Assembly: GCA_032622095.1 (NCBI GenBank) | Contig: CP136067.1 | Location: 121,741,030 to 121,805,029 of the forward strand | Direction of reading: 5' to 3' | Source: Siphonodentalium dalli | Taxonomy: Eukaryota; Mollusca; Scaphopoda; Gadilida; Siphonodentaliidae | DNA: 64,000 nt | Part shown: in pieces, positions 11,552 through 22,524 of the stretch | Position numbering within the stretch: the first letter of the stretch is position 1 | Layout: every line of letters starts with the position of its first letter | The notes under the pieces: generated by a model | What the model was told of the DNA's origin: nothing | The model's input: only the letters and a program-made list of their open reading frames with translations | Database searches by the model: none | Program-made: the position numbers and the translations under genes

Positions 11552-12985
11552 TTACTTGAAGTTTATTATGACAGTATGACAATACACTACCCCGGACAAA
11601 TGAAGCAATATCACACTTTATCTAACAGCCTAGCTATAACTAGTGAACATTAAGCTGACAAACAGACAATTTTCAGGGCCATTACCGGTATTTAATATTA
11701 AAGGGATACAAAATAAAGATATTTCTAATTATCAGTAAGAATTATTCTCTAAGTGATACTTATTATTTCAAATAAATGATTGCGTATACTATAGTAGACC
11801 ATATAGTAGGCATATACCAACAGGAAAATATTAGTGAATTCAATTATCGTGTTTCAAAATTCGTTTCGTTTCGTTTCTGCAGCCAAATTACAATCTTAAC
11901 TTTTAGTTACCGTTACTTCGAAAAGAAGCGCCGATAATTCCTTGTTGTGTTTTGAGTTAATTTTGTCGCGAATCAACGCGGAATGACAGAAGGAAATGGT
12001 GTATTCGCTACAAACGGATAAACTGTGGACTTATATATAAGATTCGCCGATTTTGTCTGCATGGATGTGCGCAAATATCGAAAAAGACTGAATTTCATGT
12101 GACAAAAAATATTTCAATTCCCGGAACAGTAAGAATTAAGCTACGATAACGAAACGGATCAACTATAGTATTGAACGGCCATCTGCCCATAACCAGAATA
12201 TTCCCGCTGACACATCTGTATGACCTGGAATATTTGTATCACATGAAAACCACTGACAGTGGACATAGTGCATTGGGATTGAATTGAAAAGTAATACATG
12301 TACAGTACATTGTAATTATTTGTAATTGTCACGCTACGACAATACGCAAAATTGAATTTGTGGTACCGGTACAAGCATGATGCAGTGGCAGTGGCCTGAT
12401 CATGCACCTGTCCAGAAGAAAATTGAGAAGTGTGATCTGCGATAGTGAGGGGTCTGTACTACTGTACATGTACATGTGGCCATAGACTCATAAGGTACTG
12501 ATAGTGTTAAGCCTGCTGTTACAATAATACTACTTTTGCTGTTTTACTGGTCTTACTGTGTCAATGTGACATTGTTAATTCAGTTCCACTCTAATGTACA
12601 TTAACTGGCAATGATGCATCACTATTAAAGGCACCGGTAATCCCTACATACAAGGAGGACGCGGCATTGAAACTTGGTACAACAGTTGTTACACGACAAA
12701 GTAAATTATCAACAAGTTCATGGTGACAATTGTTACAATTTACAAATATTTAAGGATTATACTAATGTCAATTTGATGAGTAGATGCGTGACTGATAAAA
12801 GAATTAGAGACTCCATATTTACTCAAAAGATAACAGTATACGATGCCATACAGTTGTTCCATAACACCTCAACCTTTGGTGAATAACAGCAAACTAATGA
12901 AAATGATGAAACCCAGACTCAACATCAAGACTACATGTGCATGCATAAGTGACGGTTCAATGATTTTGACTCCACCAGATGATAT
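11552..12985. other. No gene recognised
   Basis: AT-rich DNA with TACATG-type palindromes at 12,296-12,310 and 12,465-12,478. The short open frames 12,159-12,407 (minus) and 12,674-12,886 (plus) lack family features. Confidence 0.45.
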
Positions 12986-12988
12986 TTA

Positions 12989-13360
12989 GGCGACACCAAT
13001 TTTTAAGTCTGGTTTACTATAATGTGGGGATAAAAAAAAGTAGATGCAGGACAGTGCAGGAGGGAAAAAAATAAAAAAGATTGTCCCCCCAATTTATATC
13101 AAGTCAATCGTGGAATTTCACATAAATTGTGAAAAAATGTTTTTGAATAAAATTCTGAACCAAACAAGACATATCTTGTCATGAAATACATGAAAATATG
13201 GATATGTAAATGATCATAAGCAGAACCGGATGCGACAACACATGAAAATCAGTACGCATGTAAAATATTTTGGGAGAAAACAGTTTTATTTATTTTTTCA
13301 TGAAATGGACAAAAAGTTGTAGGAGGTGTTCGTAAACCAGACTTAAAAATTGGTGTCGCC
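12989..13360. mobile_element. PIF/Harbinger-like MITE, 372 bp
   Basis: Terminal inverted repeats are ~30 bp and perfect: GGCGACACCAATTTTTAAGT at 12,989 and its complement ending at 13,360. The 3-bp sequence TTA flanks both ends (12,986-12,988 and 13,361-13,363). A TWA target duplication with TIRs beginning GG is the PIF/Harbinger pattern. No ORF inside. A solo end of the same family lies at 16,566-16,645. Confidence 0.75.
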
Positions 13361-13640
13361 TTAGGCTCATGTTAACACAGGTTCACATATTCTCAAAATA
13401 ATTGTCTCCCTCAACCGTACTAGTATTTATATCTGATAGAACCTCAGTCCTCAGTGAGACCATGTTGAAAATTACCATCAATACTGTTCCAGTGTTGATC
13501 CAAGTTACATGCAACGTGGTCATGCTCTGAGCAAAACATCAACTGTGGTTAACCAAATAATTTTTATAGATTGTATGTAGTACATGTACATGTATGTATC
13601 ATGATGTGGTGTTTTGGTATGCCACATACTTGAATATGTA

Positions 13641-14051
13641 CTCTTGAGTGCCTAATAAACATACATGTACGATTATTAAAATCGAGGTAAAATTCCCACC
13701 TGTACGATCGTTATTTGGTCCTGTACGTTTATTAAATTAACCAAAAGAAATAATTCACCAATCTTAAATTGTGTTATTCATAGATAAATGAACTCTGATT
13801 GTTGACAGTGATCAGCTCACTGTAGATTCACAGACCTGGCTATCAATACAAACTATTTCTGTCACATGGCATCAGTATATAAACCAGTCACTGGCAGTCA
13901 GATGGTGCGTTTTGTTGGGATGTATGGTACTAATAGTTCCAGTCTGTACGTTTATTCCGCCCTGTACTATTATTCAGTTACGCGACATTTTCCAACCTGT
14001 ACTACATGTAGTCTATTATTCCACCCTGTACTTTTATTAGGCACTCAAGAG
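13641..14051. mobile_element. TA-flanked TIR element (MITE), ~411 bp
   Basis: CTCTTGAGTGCCTAATAAA at 13,641-13,659 recurs inverted at the right end, 14,033-14,051. TA dinucleotides flank both ends. Subterminal CCTGTACGTTTATT-like motifs occur several times on both sides (13,712-13,735; 13,944-13,960; 14,021-14,035). TA duplication suggests Tc1/mariner-type mobilisation. The + frame 13,866-14,054 is a by-product. Confidence 0.6.
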
Positions 14052-14059
14052 TAATGTTT

Positions 14060-14800
14060 GCAACAGCGATGTTGTCGATTAATCAAAATACCGTAAATAC
14101 TATGAGGCATTCCAGCGGTCAGCGGCATTGTAATTGAATGTGGTTGAACAGTCAAATACCGGTGGTCAATCTTGTTGTGGGGTGGGGTCATTTAATTAGA
14201 ACATAGCTATATTTATGTTAAACTAGTCTCTTGTGTAGTTTGGGTTACTATTAATAAGATATTTAATGAATGTTTGGAATGTATGGTAGCATTCTTACTA
14301 GTACCTGGATAAACATATGCCATGCACAACGCTGGTCATCATATCATCACCACTGTGGGCAATAAACCCCGGCGGGCATCAGTAAACCGCTCATCGGGCT
14401 ATAAAAATTAGAGTTTTCTATACCAGGGTTAGTTTAATCAATTAAAATTGGTCAATTTAGAGGTTATACCAACCAGTGGAAGACGTACATGTATATTCAG
14501 ATATCTATCAGTTTTCGAGAAAAACCCCATCTTAGTCGAGCAGACTTAGAATATCGGGGTAAACTTAAATTTCATTCAGCAAAACTTTCACAGCAGAATA
14601 AAAAAATAGTACATTATAATCACTTACAGTACATGTACATGTAGCCCAGGTGCAGTGCTAGCCTATATACTACCAAAACTTTTGGTCGGTTTCTCGATGT
14701 CTGACACTTGTAAACGCTTGAACGGGTATATAGTACATGCATGTGAATTAAAGATCTTATTAGTGACACAACACTTCACAAGAGGCTAGACATACATTTG
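14060..14800. other. No gene recognised
   Basis: AT-rich DNA with no supported coding region. A TACATGTACATG palindrome occurs at 14,630-14,643. Confidence 0.4.
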
Positions 14801-14806
14801 TAACTA

Positions 14807-14967
14807 CAGTAATGCTCTAATTAATCGACTCCTTAACCACAGCAGAATTATGGGTAACTCGGGAGAGCTTTCCGATGAATGACAACAAGCCATATTTCCG
14901 ACTAAATCCTGAAAAGTTACACATAATTCTGCTGTGGTTAAGGGGTAGTTTACTTAGGACATTACTG
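14807..14967. mobile_element. pogo/Tigger-like MITE, deleted copy
   Basis: Starts CAGTAATGCTCTAATTAATC and ends with the complement GGACATTACTG, with TA on both sides (14,805-14,806; 14,968-14,969). Inner arms share CACAGCAGAATTATG / CATAATTCTGCTGTGG. It matches the 210-bp palindromic MITE at 18,102-18,311 but lacks part of one arm (161 bp in all). Superfamily placement is by TIR resemblance and TA duplication only. Confidence 0.7.
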
Positions 14968-15444
14968 TATCTGTTTTAGTGCACATCAAATTGATTTGTT
15001 GTATTTCCTCTTGTAATTTGTCTTTGATTGTGTTCGCCATTTCGATGGACTACATGTACTGACATCAATGACTGAAATGAGTCAAAATTTAGCAGTGCAG
15101 CCAATTATATAGATAAACAGAATTAAATAGCATCCAAATTCCAAATGACCATAAATGATAAAACAAACTTTTTTGAGCACATTTTTAATACTAGTAATTA
15201 CAGCTACAATGAAAGCATACAGTTTGAGCTTCTTTATAATACCACTGAGTTAGGTGATGTTTTGATATTTTGGTTTGGGCACCTAATAAAAATTCTAAGT
15301 TTGGTAAAACTGTCTGTATACAAAGTTTATCTGACCGTGATGAATAAAACCTATAAATGGGATCATATACATGTATGTTAGATATCATTACATGATTATT
15401 TGAAAACACATATCCGTATGGAAAACAAACTATTTTACCACTGG

Positions 15445-15575
15445 CCAAGTGGTCCTGCTAATATGCTATGATGCTGGTGGTCCTGCTGAATTGCTATGAT
15501 GCGGGTAGCGCAATTCATAGCAATTCAGCAGGACCCAACCGCATATCATAGCACATTAGCAGGAACACTTGAACA
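15445..15575. repeat. Imperfect inverted repeat (hairpin) at GGTCCTGCT motifs
   Basis: GTGGTCCTGCTAATATGCTA and GGTCCTGCTGAATTGCTATG are followed by CATAGCAATTCAGCAGGACC and TAGCACATTAGCAGGA, giving two nested stems of about 20-45 bases. A dispersed foldback MITE is the likeliest explanation. Confidence 0.65.
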
Positions 15576-16244
15576 GGGGTATATTGACAGTGTCAAATCG
15601 AATGGGCATCTTTTAACAATATTTTTTAACAATTTCCTAGAAGTGTTTGAAAATTGAGAACTGAATTTATATTTTTTTTTATGAGGTTTCGATTGAAAAA
15701 TTTCTAACTTACCACATCAGGATTAACAGACTACTGGTATGTTTGGTATATTTTTCTGTAATCGACACCGGCTGAGGTGGGGAAATATCATCCATTTTCG
15801 CACAGCTATATTCTCTTTCCCAACAAAGTCCATAGAACATACATGTAAAATTACAGCTATGCTTTAATTAATCAACTCGCCTTATAAAGGTTGACCATCG
15901 GGTATTACTGCAGTATTCAGGCGTGTTCATGTGATCAACCGCAGTCAGTTATACCGCTGCAGAATGTGGTCCACCTCACATTTGCAGTTAGGTTGTATTT
16001 TTCATGTGATGTTTAAATGAAATTTTTTTTTAAGTTGACATTGTAACCACACCAGAATATTTTTTTATTGTTTCAAAATGTCTAGATAGAATTCAGAATT
16101 TTTGTGGTAAAACAATTAACTTGGTTATCACAGACATATTACTGTGGTAAGATTACTAGCGGATACCGCATGTCAACAGGACTGCATGCTCTAATTATTA
16201 TCAGGTTTAACATGTTTATACTGGATACAGTTCATCGAGACTTA

Positions 16245-16540
16245 ATAGTGGCCCAGAAAAATTTGACGAGCCGACGGTCTCAGACCAAATTGCAGATGAA
16301 GATGGATAACTCTAAAATCAAGAGGCTTTGTGTTGATAATAAGGCCAAACTTCATCGAACAGCATGTTGATAAATATAATGTATCGGGCAATTTTTCACT
16401 ATATATGCAGTTGACAGTGGTTAGCATTATTTTTGGGCAATTAATCGATTCTGATAACTGAAGCAGCATTTCTAAAAAAAATGTTGTTGGAATCTGATTA
16501 TATGGGGACCATCGATTCTGATTGAGCACCTTTAATAGTT
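16245..16540 (+). repeat. Dispersed repeat R (copy 1)
   Basis: Shares a ~280-bp block with 36,065-36,335 in the same orientation: GATGAAGATGGATAACTCTA, a TTTTGGGCAATT segment, AAATGTTGTTGGAATCTGAT, and a GAACCATCGA..CGATTGAG ending. Identity is roughly 75-80%. No coding function is evident. The other copy sits inside the CACAGTG-ended transposon. Confidence 0.65.
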
Positions 16541-16565
16541 AACTATATGAGCTAAATACACATAA

Positions 16566-16645
16566 GGCGACACCAATTTTTAAGTCCGGTTTACGAACAC
16601 CTCCTACAACTTTTTTTCCATTTCATGAACCCAAAGAATTTACAC
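16566..16645 (+). mobile_element. Solo end of the PIF/Harbinger-like MITE
   Basis: GGCGACACCAATTTTTAAGT followed by GGTTTACGAACACCTCCTAC matches the right end of the 12,989-13,360 element (inverted there). The opposite end is missing, so this is a truncated copy. Confidence 0.65.
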
Positions 16646-17464
16646 GCATAATAGACATTTAAACTTTGAAAATTGCAGGTTTTGCACTAAATTTACACAT
16701 TCCCATCTTAAAAAATTATTTGATTTCCTGTATCGCAATACACATGATATCATGATATGCGTATCATTGATAGTGTATCCCAATACAATGCATGAATTCG
16801 CTATGAATCATTACAGTCCCACAAAAAATGGGAACTGCAGTTATCTCTCATTGATTTTAACTCAATAACCACATAGTAAATTGGAAGTTTTCCATGGAAA
16901 TTTGTGTTGTCGATTAGTCTACTTCGACTTGATTTTTTTACTGTCGATTAGTCAACTATGAAAAACCCAAGCCATTTCAATACTAATGCAGTATCTGCTG
17001 GTATTAAATCTTACTGCAGTAATATTTTTGTTGTAACCAAGTGAATTACTGCAGTGTTTCAACCACGGTAAACCGCATTAATTTTTCTCATGACCGCTTT
17101 TCAGCCAGATTATTCTTTACAGTACTTACCATGTACATGTACCATATGTTCTATTTGGGGATAGACCATGATACTAGTATGTCACTTTGTGGGTTAAGTT
17201 TATAGAATTGGTGCAGTTGCACACTGCATCACTGCCTAACTCATTGCAAATGGAGGTCTCTTAATACATTTACATGTGTATAGTTTCTCAGTGCAATTTG
17301 GCTTTTTGGATGAAAACCAAAACTCGATAAGTCAATACAATAGGGACAATTTGATTGAAATTTAAAGCAGAAATATAGCTTGGAGCAATTCATAGGGTCA
17401 CATAACCATTACCGCAATTATGTACATTATTACATGTATCTCAATCATATTTATGATGATTCAA

Positions 17465-17525
17465 TGACAGTGCGTTAGACCGAGTGGTCATTACTAGTAG
17501 TCAGATGGGTTCGATTGTCAAGAAG
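17465..17525 (+). other. tRNA-like A/B box pair (degenerate, weak)
   Basis: TAGACCGAGTGGTC resembles a Leu/Ser tRNA A box. GGGTTCGATTG, about 30 bases later, resembles a B box. No cloverleaf acceptor stem is evident. It may be a decayed tRNA or tRNA-derived SINE head. Confidence 0.25.
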
Positions 17526-17659
17526 TTCAATAGTTTGAGGGTTCAATAGTCCAAATGTTCAATGGTAACCGCGTTGAGAGTATCAATTACTGTACCGTAG
17601 TACAAAGTTATTTACTTGAGACATAACATGTATTGTCGATATACATGTACACAATGATA

Positions 17660-17808
17660 TGGGAGGCCAAATTCACATTTAATAATGAATTGCGCTTAAG
17701 CGCAATTGATTGCGCTTAAGTGCAATCAATTGCGCTTAAGCGCAAATACCACATATTGTGCTTAAGCGCAATAAGGGAATTTACGCTTAAGCGCAATTAA
17801 TCAACCTA
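17660..17808. repeat. Cluster of 16-bp palindromes TTGCGCTTAAGCGCAA
   Basis: Five perfect or near-perfect copies of the self-complementary TTGCGCTTAAGCGCAA lie within ~110 bases. They are preceded by GGGAGGCCAAATTCACATTT. The same leader and one or two copies of the palindrome occur at 18,835-18,902 (inverted) and 19,097-19,146, at the inner edges of the large inverted duplication. Confidence 0.8.
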
Positions 17809-18101
17809 CCCATAAACTATTAGCATGACCTGGTGTATCACCTAGCAACACAAGATGAGCATTGGGCTAATTTTGACCTGTACTCAACAGTCAAACTGTG
17901 AGTATGTGTTCAACAAGGAGAATCCCCTAATTACATATTATCAGCATCCCTCTATCAAAAGAATTGATGTCGCCTTCCCGGAACTCTAGTAATGTTTTGT
18001 ATGATATTTTTAATGTATTTTTGCACAGATTTTAGCCTTTACTATGTTAATATCCTATACATGCATGCGGTGTCACTGCATGATGGCTTTCTTACCTCAT
18101 A

Positions 18102-18311
18102 CAGTAATGCTCTATTTAATCGACTTCTTAACCACAGCAGAATTATGGGCAACTTTTCAGGATTTAGTCGGAAATATGCCTTGTTGCCATTCATCGAAAA
18201 GCTCTCGAGAGCTTTCCGATGAATGGCAACAAGCCATAATTCCAACTAAATCCTGAAAAGTTATCCATAATTCTGCTGTGGTTAAGGAGTCGATTAATTA
18301 GAGCATTACTG
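18102..18311. mobile_element. Palindromic pogo/Tigger-like MITE, 210 bp
   Basis: Two 105-bp arms face each other about a GCTCTCGAGAGC centre (midpoint 18,206/18,207). Ends are CAGTAATGCTCTA / TAGAGCATTACTG with TA duplications at both sides. Arms share GACT.CTTAACCACAGCAG, TTCAGGATTTAGT and GCCATTCATCG. The whole copy could fold into one hairpin. No ORF of interest. Confidence 0.85.
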
Positions 18312-19720
18312 TATGGTTTACTTATTGGCTTAAATCAGGGGGAAAAAACCCTATTTTCATATTATCAGCATCCCTGTCCAAAAAATGGTGTGTAATTAAT
18401 GGAGCTTTGGTGTCTTAGTCCTGAAGCTCTAGTTTTTCTTATTAAATCAGCAGCTCTTGCACAAATCTATAGTATTTCCATGATCATATAGCGTGAATGT
18501 GGTGTCACCGAGGGCTTGCTTCCCTCATATGGTGTGCCTGTATACTCGAAAATTGAAGAAAATCAATGTCGCCCCGACTAATACAGAAAGTAATGCTATT
18601 GAAAGTAGCCCCAACTAATATATACCGAAGATAATATAATGCTATCACGAATCGCTCCAACTAAAACAGAAGGTGATACAATTGCGAGTCAGCCATTTTG
18701 ATAAAGAAGTTGGGCTAGCTCCCTACCCATCCAAACCAATGAAACCAAGAAGTGACATGTCAATAGGAGTTAATGCTAAGTTATGGAGAAACCTATTTAT
18801 TCACCAGGGGTGTTTTGTTACATATAACCATGAATTGCGCTTAAGCGCAATTGATTGCGCTTAAGCACAATTAATTATTAAATGTGAATTTGGCCTCCCA
18901 TACAATGAATGTTTTATCCAATTGATATTTTATGAATACATCTACTCACAAGCCCCTGGAGAAAAATACAATAATACCAATATGGACTACATGTATACCA
19001 GTGACTGGTATACTCACTGTATAGTCTATATTGGTAATTCATTTTTTTCCCCAGGGGCCTGTGTATGTACATGTAGATGTACTGATAGATGCTTTGTATG
19101 GGAGGCCAAATTCACATTTAATAATTAATTGTGCTTAAGCGCAATTCATTGTTATATGTAACAAAACACCCCTGGTGAATAAATAGGTTTCTCCATAACT
19201 TAGCATTAACTCCTATTGACATGTCACTTCTTGGTTTCATTGGTTTGGATGGGTAGAGAGCTAGCCCAACTTCTTTATCAAAATGGCTGACTCGCAATAG
19301 TATCACCTTCTGTTTTAGTTGGAGCGATTCGTGATAGCATTATATTATCTTCGGTATATATTAGTTGGGGCTACTTGCAATAGCATTAATTTCTGTATTA
19401 GTTGGGGCGACATTGATTTTCTTCAATTTTCGAGTATACAGGCACACCATATGAGGGAAGCAAGCCCTCGGTGACACCACATTCACACAATATGATCATG
19501 GAAATACTATAGATTTGTGCAAGAGCTGCTGATTTAATAAGAAAAACTAGAGCTTCAGGACTGAGACACCAAAGCTCCAGTAATTACACACCATTTTTTG
19601 GACAGGGATGCTGATAATATGAAAATAGGGTTTTTTCCCCCTGATTTAAGTCAATAAGTAAACCATACAGTAATGCTCTAATTAATCGACTCCTTAACCA
19701 CAGCAGAATTATGGATAACT
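18259..19720. repeat. Large inverted duplication (~640-bp arms, ~190-bp spacer)
   Basis: The left arm 18,259-18,905 and right arm 19,095-19,720 are inverted copies, ~93-95% identical, from AGTTATCCATAATTCTGCTG at the outer left to the same sequence inverted at the outer right. The outer ends are half of the palindromic MITE; the left end is inside the intact MITE at 18,102-18,311. The arms contain no conserved protein. The mirrored 62-63-aa frames at 18,673-18,864 (plus) and 19,118-19,306 (minus) are the same DNA. Confidence 0.9.
18952..19058. repeat. Hairpin MITE with GCCCCTGG ends
   Basis: Starts GCCCCTGGAGAAAAAT and ends CCCCAGGGGC. The arms carry ATACCAATAT.GACTA and its complement around ACCAGTGACTGGT. 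It sits exactly in the spacer of the large inverted duplication. A second member is at 60,564-60,762. Confidence 0.75.
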
Positions 19721-19724
19721 GTTC

Positions 19725-20460
19725 TGCTTACATGTACATTTGGGGGTTTATGAGTCAAATAATAATAGACAACATGTCCTTCTAACACTAAGAAATAATG
19801 TGTTCTTATGAACCAGGACAAAATATGACTATTTCTGGAGCATTACAGCACACTATTACAAATATATATTTGTAAGCAGTGAGATAATGACAGGAAACAT
19901 GTCCTTAGACTAAAAAATATTTTTTTGGTGTGTATTTCACATCACAGCTCATGTGTATACTCACATTAGTTTATGTCATTCAAAGGGAGAAACCCATTTA
20001 GAAAGTTTAAATGAGACAAAACTACCTCACTGTAGATGTAGTTGCAAGGTAAAACATGTACATGTATACTGGTAAATGACATTGGAACTAAAATAATGAT
20101 TTTTGTGTCCACCGGTATGTCATGTGCCGGTATACATTGCAACTACATGTACATGTAACTTGCCTAACATACCATATACATGTATGCAGAGGGAATTTGC
20201 AAGTGTTTTTTAATCAAAAATTTAACCCAACTCTTGTTGTCAGTAAGTTTTAACCCATGCAGTTTAATGAGTTTATATATTTATGTATTACATGTGTTTC
20301 TATACATGTATCTTTAGTTAGTTTGTTGTCCTTGAATAAACTTGTATTGCTGCACAATCAGATTCCTTAATGTTCTATTATACTAAAACAACTCCATTGA
20401 TAACAATACCCCTGCATCCCATCCAAATCTACTTCATTGCCATCCTCATCATTTCACTTT
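19725..20460. other. No gene recognised; TACATG-rich
   Basis: AT-rich DNA with several ACATGTACATGTA palindromes (20,055-20,070; 20,143-20,157; 20,173-20,185). No coding signal. Confidence 0.4.
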
Positions 20461-20469
20461 GGATCCCCA

Positions 20470-21140
20470 CCTAGGTGTTCCTTGGTGTTTCCTACCCATG
20501 TGTACCTTGGTGTTTTCTTACCCAGGTGTACCTTGGTGTTTTCTTACCCAGGTGTACCTTGGTGTTTTCCTGCCCAGGTGTACCTTGGTGTTTCCTTACC
20601 TGTGTGTACCTTGGTGTTTTCTAACCAGGTGCATCTCAGTGGGAAATCCACCTGGGTAAGAAAACACCAAGGTACACCGGCGTAAGAAAACTCCAAGGTA
20701 CATCTGGGTTGGAAACATCAAGGTACACCTGGGTGGGGAACACCCAGGTAGGAAACATCAGGGTTCACCTGGGTGAATAACACCAAGGTACACCTGGGTG
20801 GGAAACACCCAGGTAGGAAACATCAGGGTACACCTGGGTGAATAACACCATGGTACACCTGTGTGGGGGAAACACCTGGGTGAATAACACCATGGTACAT
20901 CTGGGTGGGGGAAACACCCAGGTAGGAAACACCAGGGTACACCTGGGTGGGAAACACCCAGGTAGGGTACATATGGGTGTGGTCACCTGGGTAAATACAC
21001 CCAGGTTTATCCATACCAGGGTTTTTTGTCCAGTTTCAGGTGGGTTAATCATGGTAAAACCCAGGTTTCAGGGGGTCTTGATGGTTGGTGGATATCTTGG
21101 TAGATAGATTTACCTGGGTTTCGGCCCAAAAAACCTGGGT
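20470..21140. repeat. Head-to-head 26-bp minisatellite arrays
   Basis: 20,470-20,640 repeats TACCTTGGTGTTTTCTTACC-CAGGTG (26 bases). From ~20,645 the array switches to the reverse complement (ACACCTGGGTAAGAAAACAC...) and continues in degenerate form to ~21,140. The two halves are thus mirror images that could fold together. All open frames here on both strands are repeat artefacts. Confidence 0.9.
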
Positions 21141-21424
21141 GGATTTATTCAGGTACATTTTTATATGGGCACAGGGAGTGTGACAGGGGGAATTGCACAC
21201 AGAGGGTCGCGTGTGAAGTAACGGGGATGCACGGTGACAGGAATGACGACATGATGACATGGAGGGATGGGTAACAGATGGGTTGGTTGCTTGTGTGCGT
21301 AATGAAGTGGTTCATTTGTCACATGATGTGTGTGGGAATAAAGAGTTGTATTGGAGAGGTGCGGGATAATACTTGTGCGTTGAACTATTATGTGATAATA
21401 AACAAGTCCGCAAATAATAAATAA

Positions 21425-21777
21425 TCGACATTTTATTGTAACAAAAATCAACAAAGTACAAGATGTAACAATATATATATTAGTATTTACACATTTAAGA
21501 TGAATATGAGCACTGATTGGATCACTGAATAGAGCACTGTGGTTGGAGCACTAGTCTACATGCCTGCGAACACTGGTCGTGAATGTACGTACTACGATCG
21601 GCGCACTACACTACAAGCACGCGAACACTGGTCGTGAATGTACGTACTACGATCGGCGCACTACTCTACAAGCACGCGAACACTGGTCGTGAATGTACGT
21701 ACTACGATCGGCGCACTACTCTACAAGCACGCGAACACTGGTTGTGAATGAACTAAATCCGGGTGAGTGTGAATTAT
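21425..21777 (-). other. 3' UTR of gene-end copy 1, with 55-bp tandem repeat
   Basis: On the minus strand this follows the stop of the 21,778-22,524 exon and holds an AATAAA in ACAATAAAATGTCGATTATT near 21,430. Between 21,545 and 21,755 a 55-bp unit (TACAAGCACGCGAACACTGG, then TCGTGAATGTACGTACTACG, then ATCGGCGCACTAC) is repeated about 3.5 times (CGAACACTGG at 21,567, 21,622, 21,677, 21,732). The two other gene copies have only one or two partial units. Confidence 0.75.
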
Positions 21778-22524
21778 TCAAAAAGTAGCAAGAGTCTTTG
21801 CATTTCCTGATCTTAAATGGTTGTAGAATTTCTTCAATTTCTTAATCACGGCTTTCTTGTTCACCTTCGTCTTGTACGCACAACATCCTACACACTTAAT
21901 AGATGAATTATTTGATCCGATGGTAGCATTGGTGGGTACATGTAGGTTGGGGACGCCGGGTGTCTTCTGTTCTGGTGATGCTATATCTGCATCAAGACAA
22001 GTGTCCACCGTTAGCAAGAATCTCTCCTGAATACACGTCGAATTGTCGTTGATGGTTGAAAGATCATCACACGAGCCACATGTTGTTGAATAGCACGTCG
22101 TTGTCATGGTAGCGAATGATTCATAGACATGTTTGATCTCAGAAACGTTCGACATGGAACAAACTTTCGGCGCGCCATTCTCGTCGTTGGATGTATAACC
22201 TTCAATTATTGTTGATGAAGCAAGTGGTCTGTCTCTGTTTGCACGGTGTTGCATGCTTCCCCGAGTTCGGTTGATGCTACTGGTTGTTGTGTCGATTAAG
22301 GTGGAAGATGCCGGCTTATTTTGGCGCTTCTTGTAGCGGTGTCGACTGCTTCCAGCTCGGTTTCTGGTGAAATTGTCGGCTGCGCTTTCCAGGTCGTCGT
22401 TGTCAGTCAGCTCTCTTTCAGAATCTCTATCATCTTCGTTGTACGCATCTAACATTGCTTTCAACTTCAACCGCATATTTACCATGTCATTCTGCAAATT
22501 CTCGCCTCTCTGCGTAAGGTGATC
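21778..22524 (-). CDS. Terminal exon of unrecognised gene, copy 1 (248 codons)
   Basis: I do not recognise the family. The exon begins after a clear acceptor (TTTTTTGTTTCCAG, AG at 22,526-22,525) in phase 0 and reads DHLTQRGENLQNDMVNMRLK to the stop. Features in order: a leucine/methionine heptad-like stretch (residues 1-28, possible coiled coil), an acidic run (DDRDSERELTDNDD, ~32-45), a basic run (RHRYKKRQNK, ~60-70), Ser/Thr-rich tail, then CVGCCAYKTKVNKKAVIKKL and a final basic segment. The composition fits a cytoplasmic tail of a membrane protein. The same exon, intact, occurs at 40,982-41,773 and 44,740-45,486. Three frames kept open, with changes mainly substitutions, argue for selection. 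Upstream exons were not found. Confidence 0.7.
   Translation of the reverse strand, partial: DHLTQRGENLQNDMVNMRLKLKAMLDAYNEDDRDSERELTDNDDLESAADNFTRNRAGSSRHRYKKRQNKPASSTLIDTTTSSINRTRGSMQHRANRDRPLASSTIIEGYTSNDENGAPKVCSMSNVSEIKHVYESFATMTTTCYSTTCGSCDDLSTINDNSTCIQERFLLTVDTCLDADIASPEQKTPGVPNLHVPTNATIGSNNSSIKCVGCCAYKTKVNKKAVIKKLKKFYNHLRSGNAKTLATF

Noticed and set aside
17465-17525. Functional tRNA gene
   Set aside because: A- and B-box-like motifs exist but no acceptor or anticodon stems pair.
20437-21107. Several overlapping proteins on both strands (PGVPWCF / YLGVFLPRCT repeats)
   Set aside because: All come from the 26-bp minisatellite and its inverted half.
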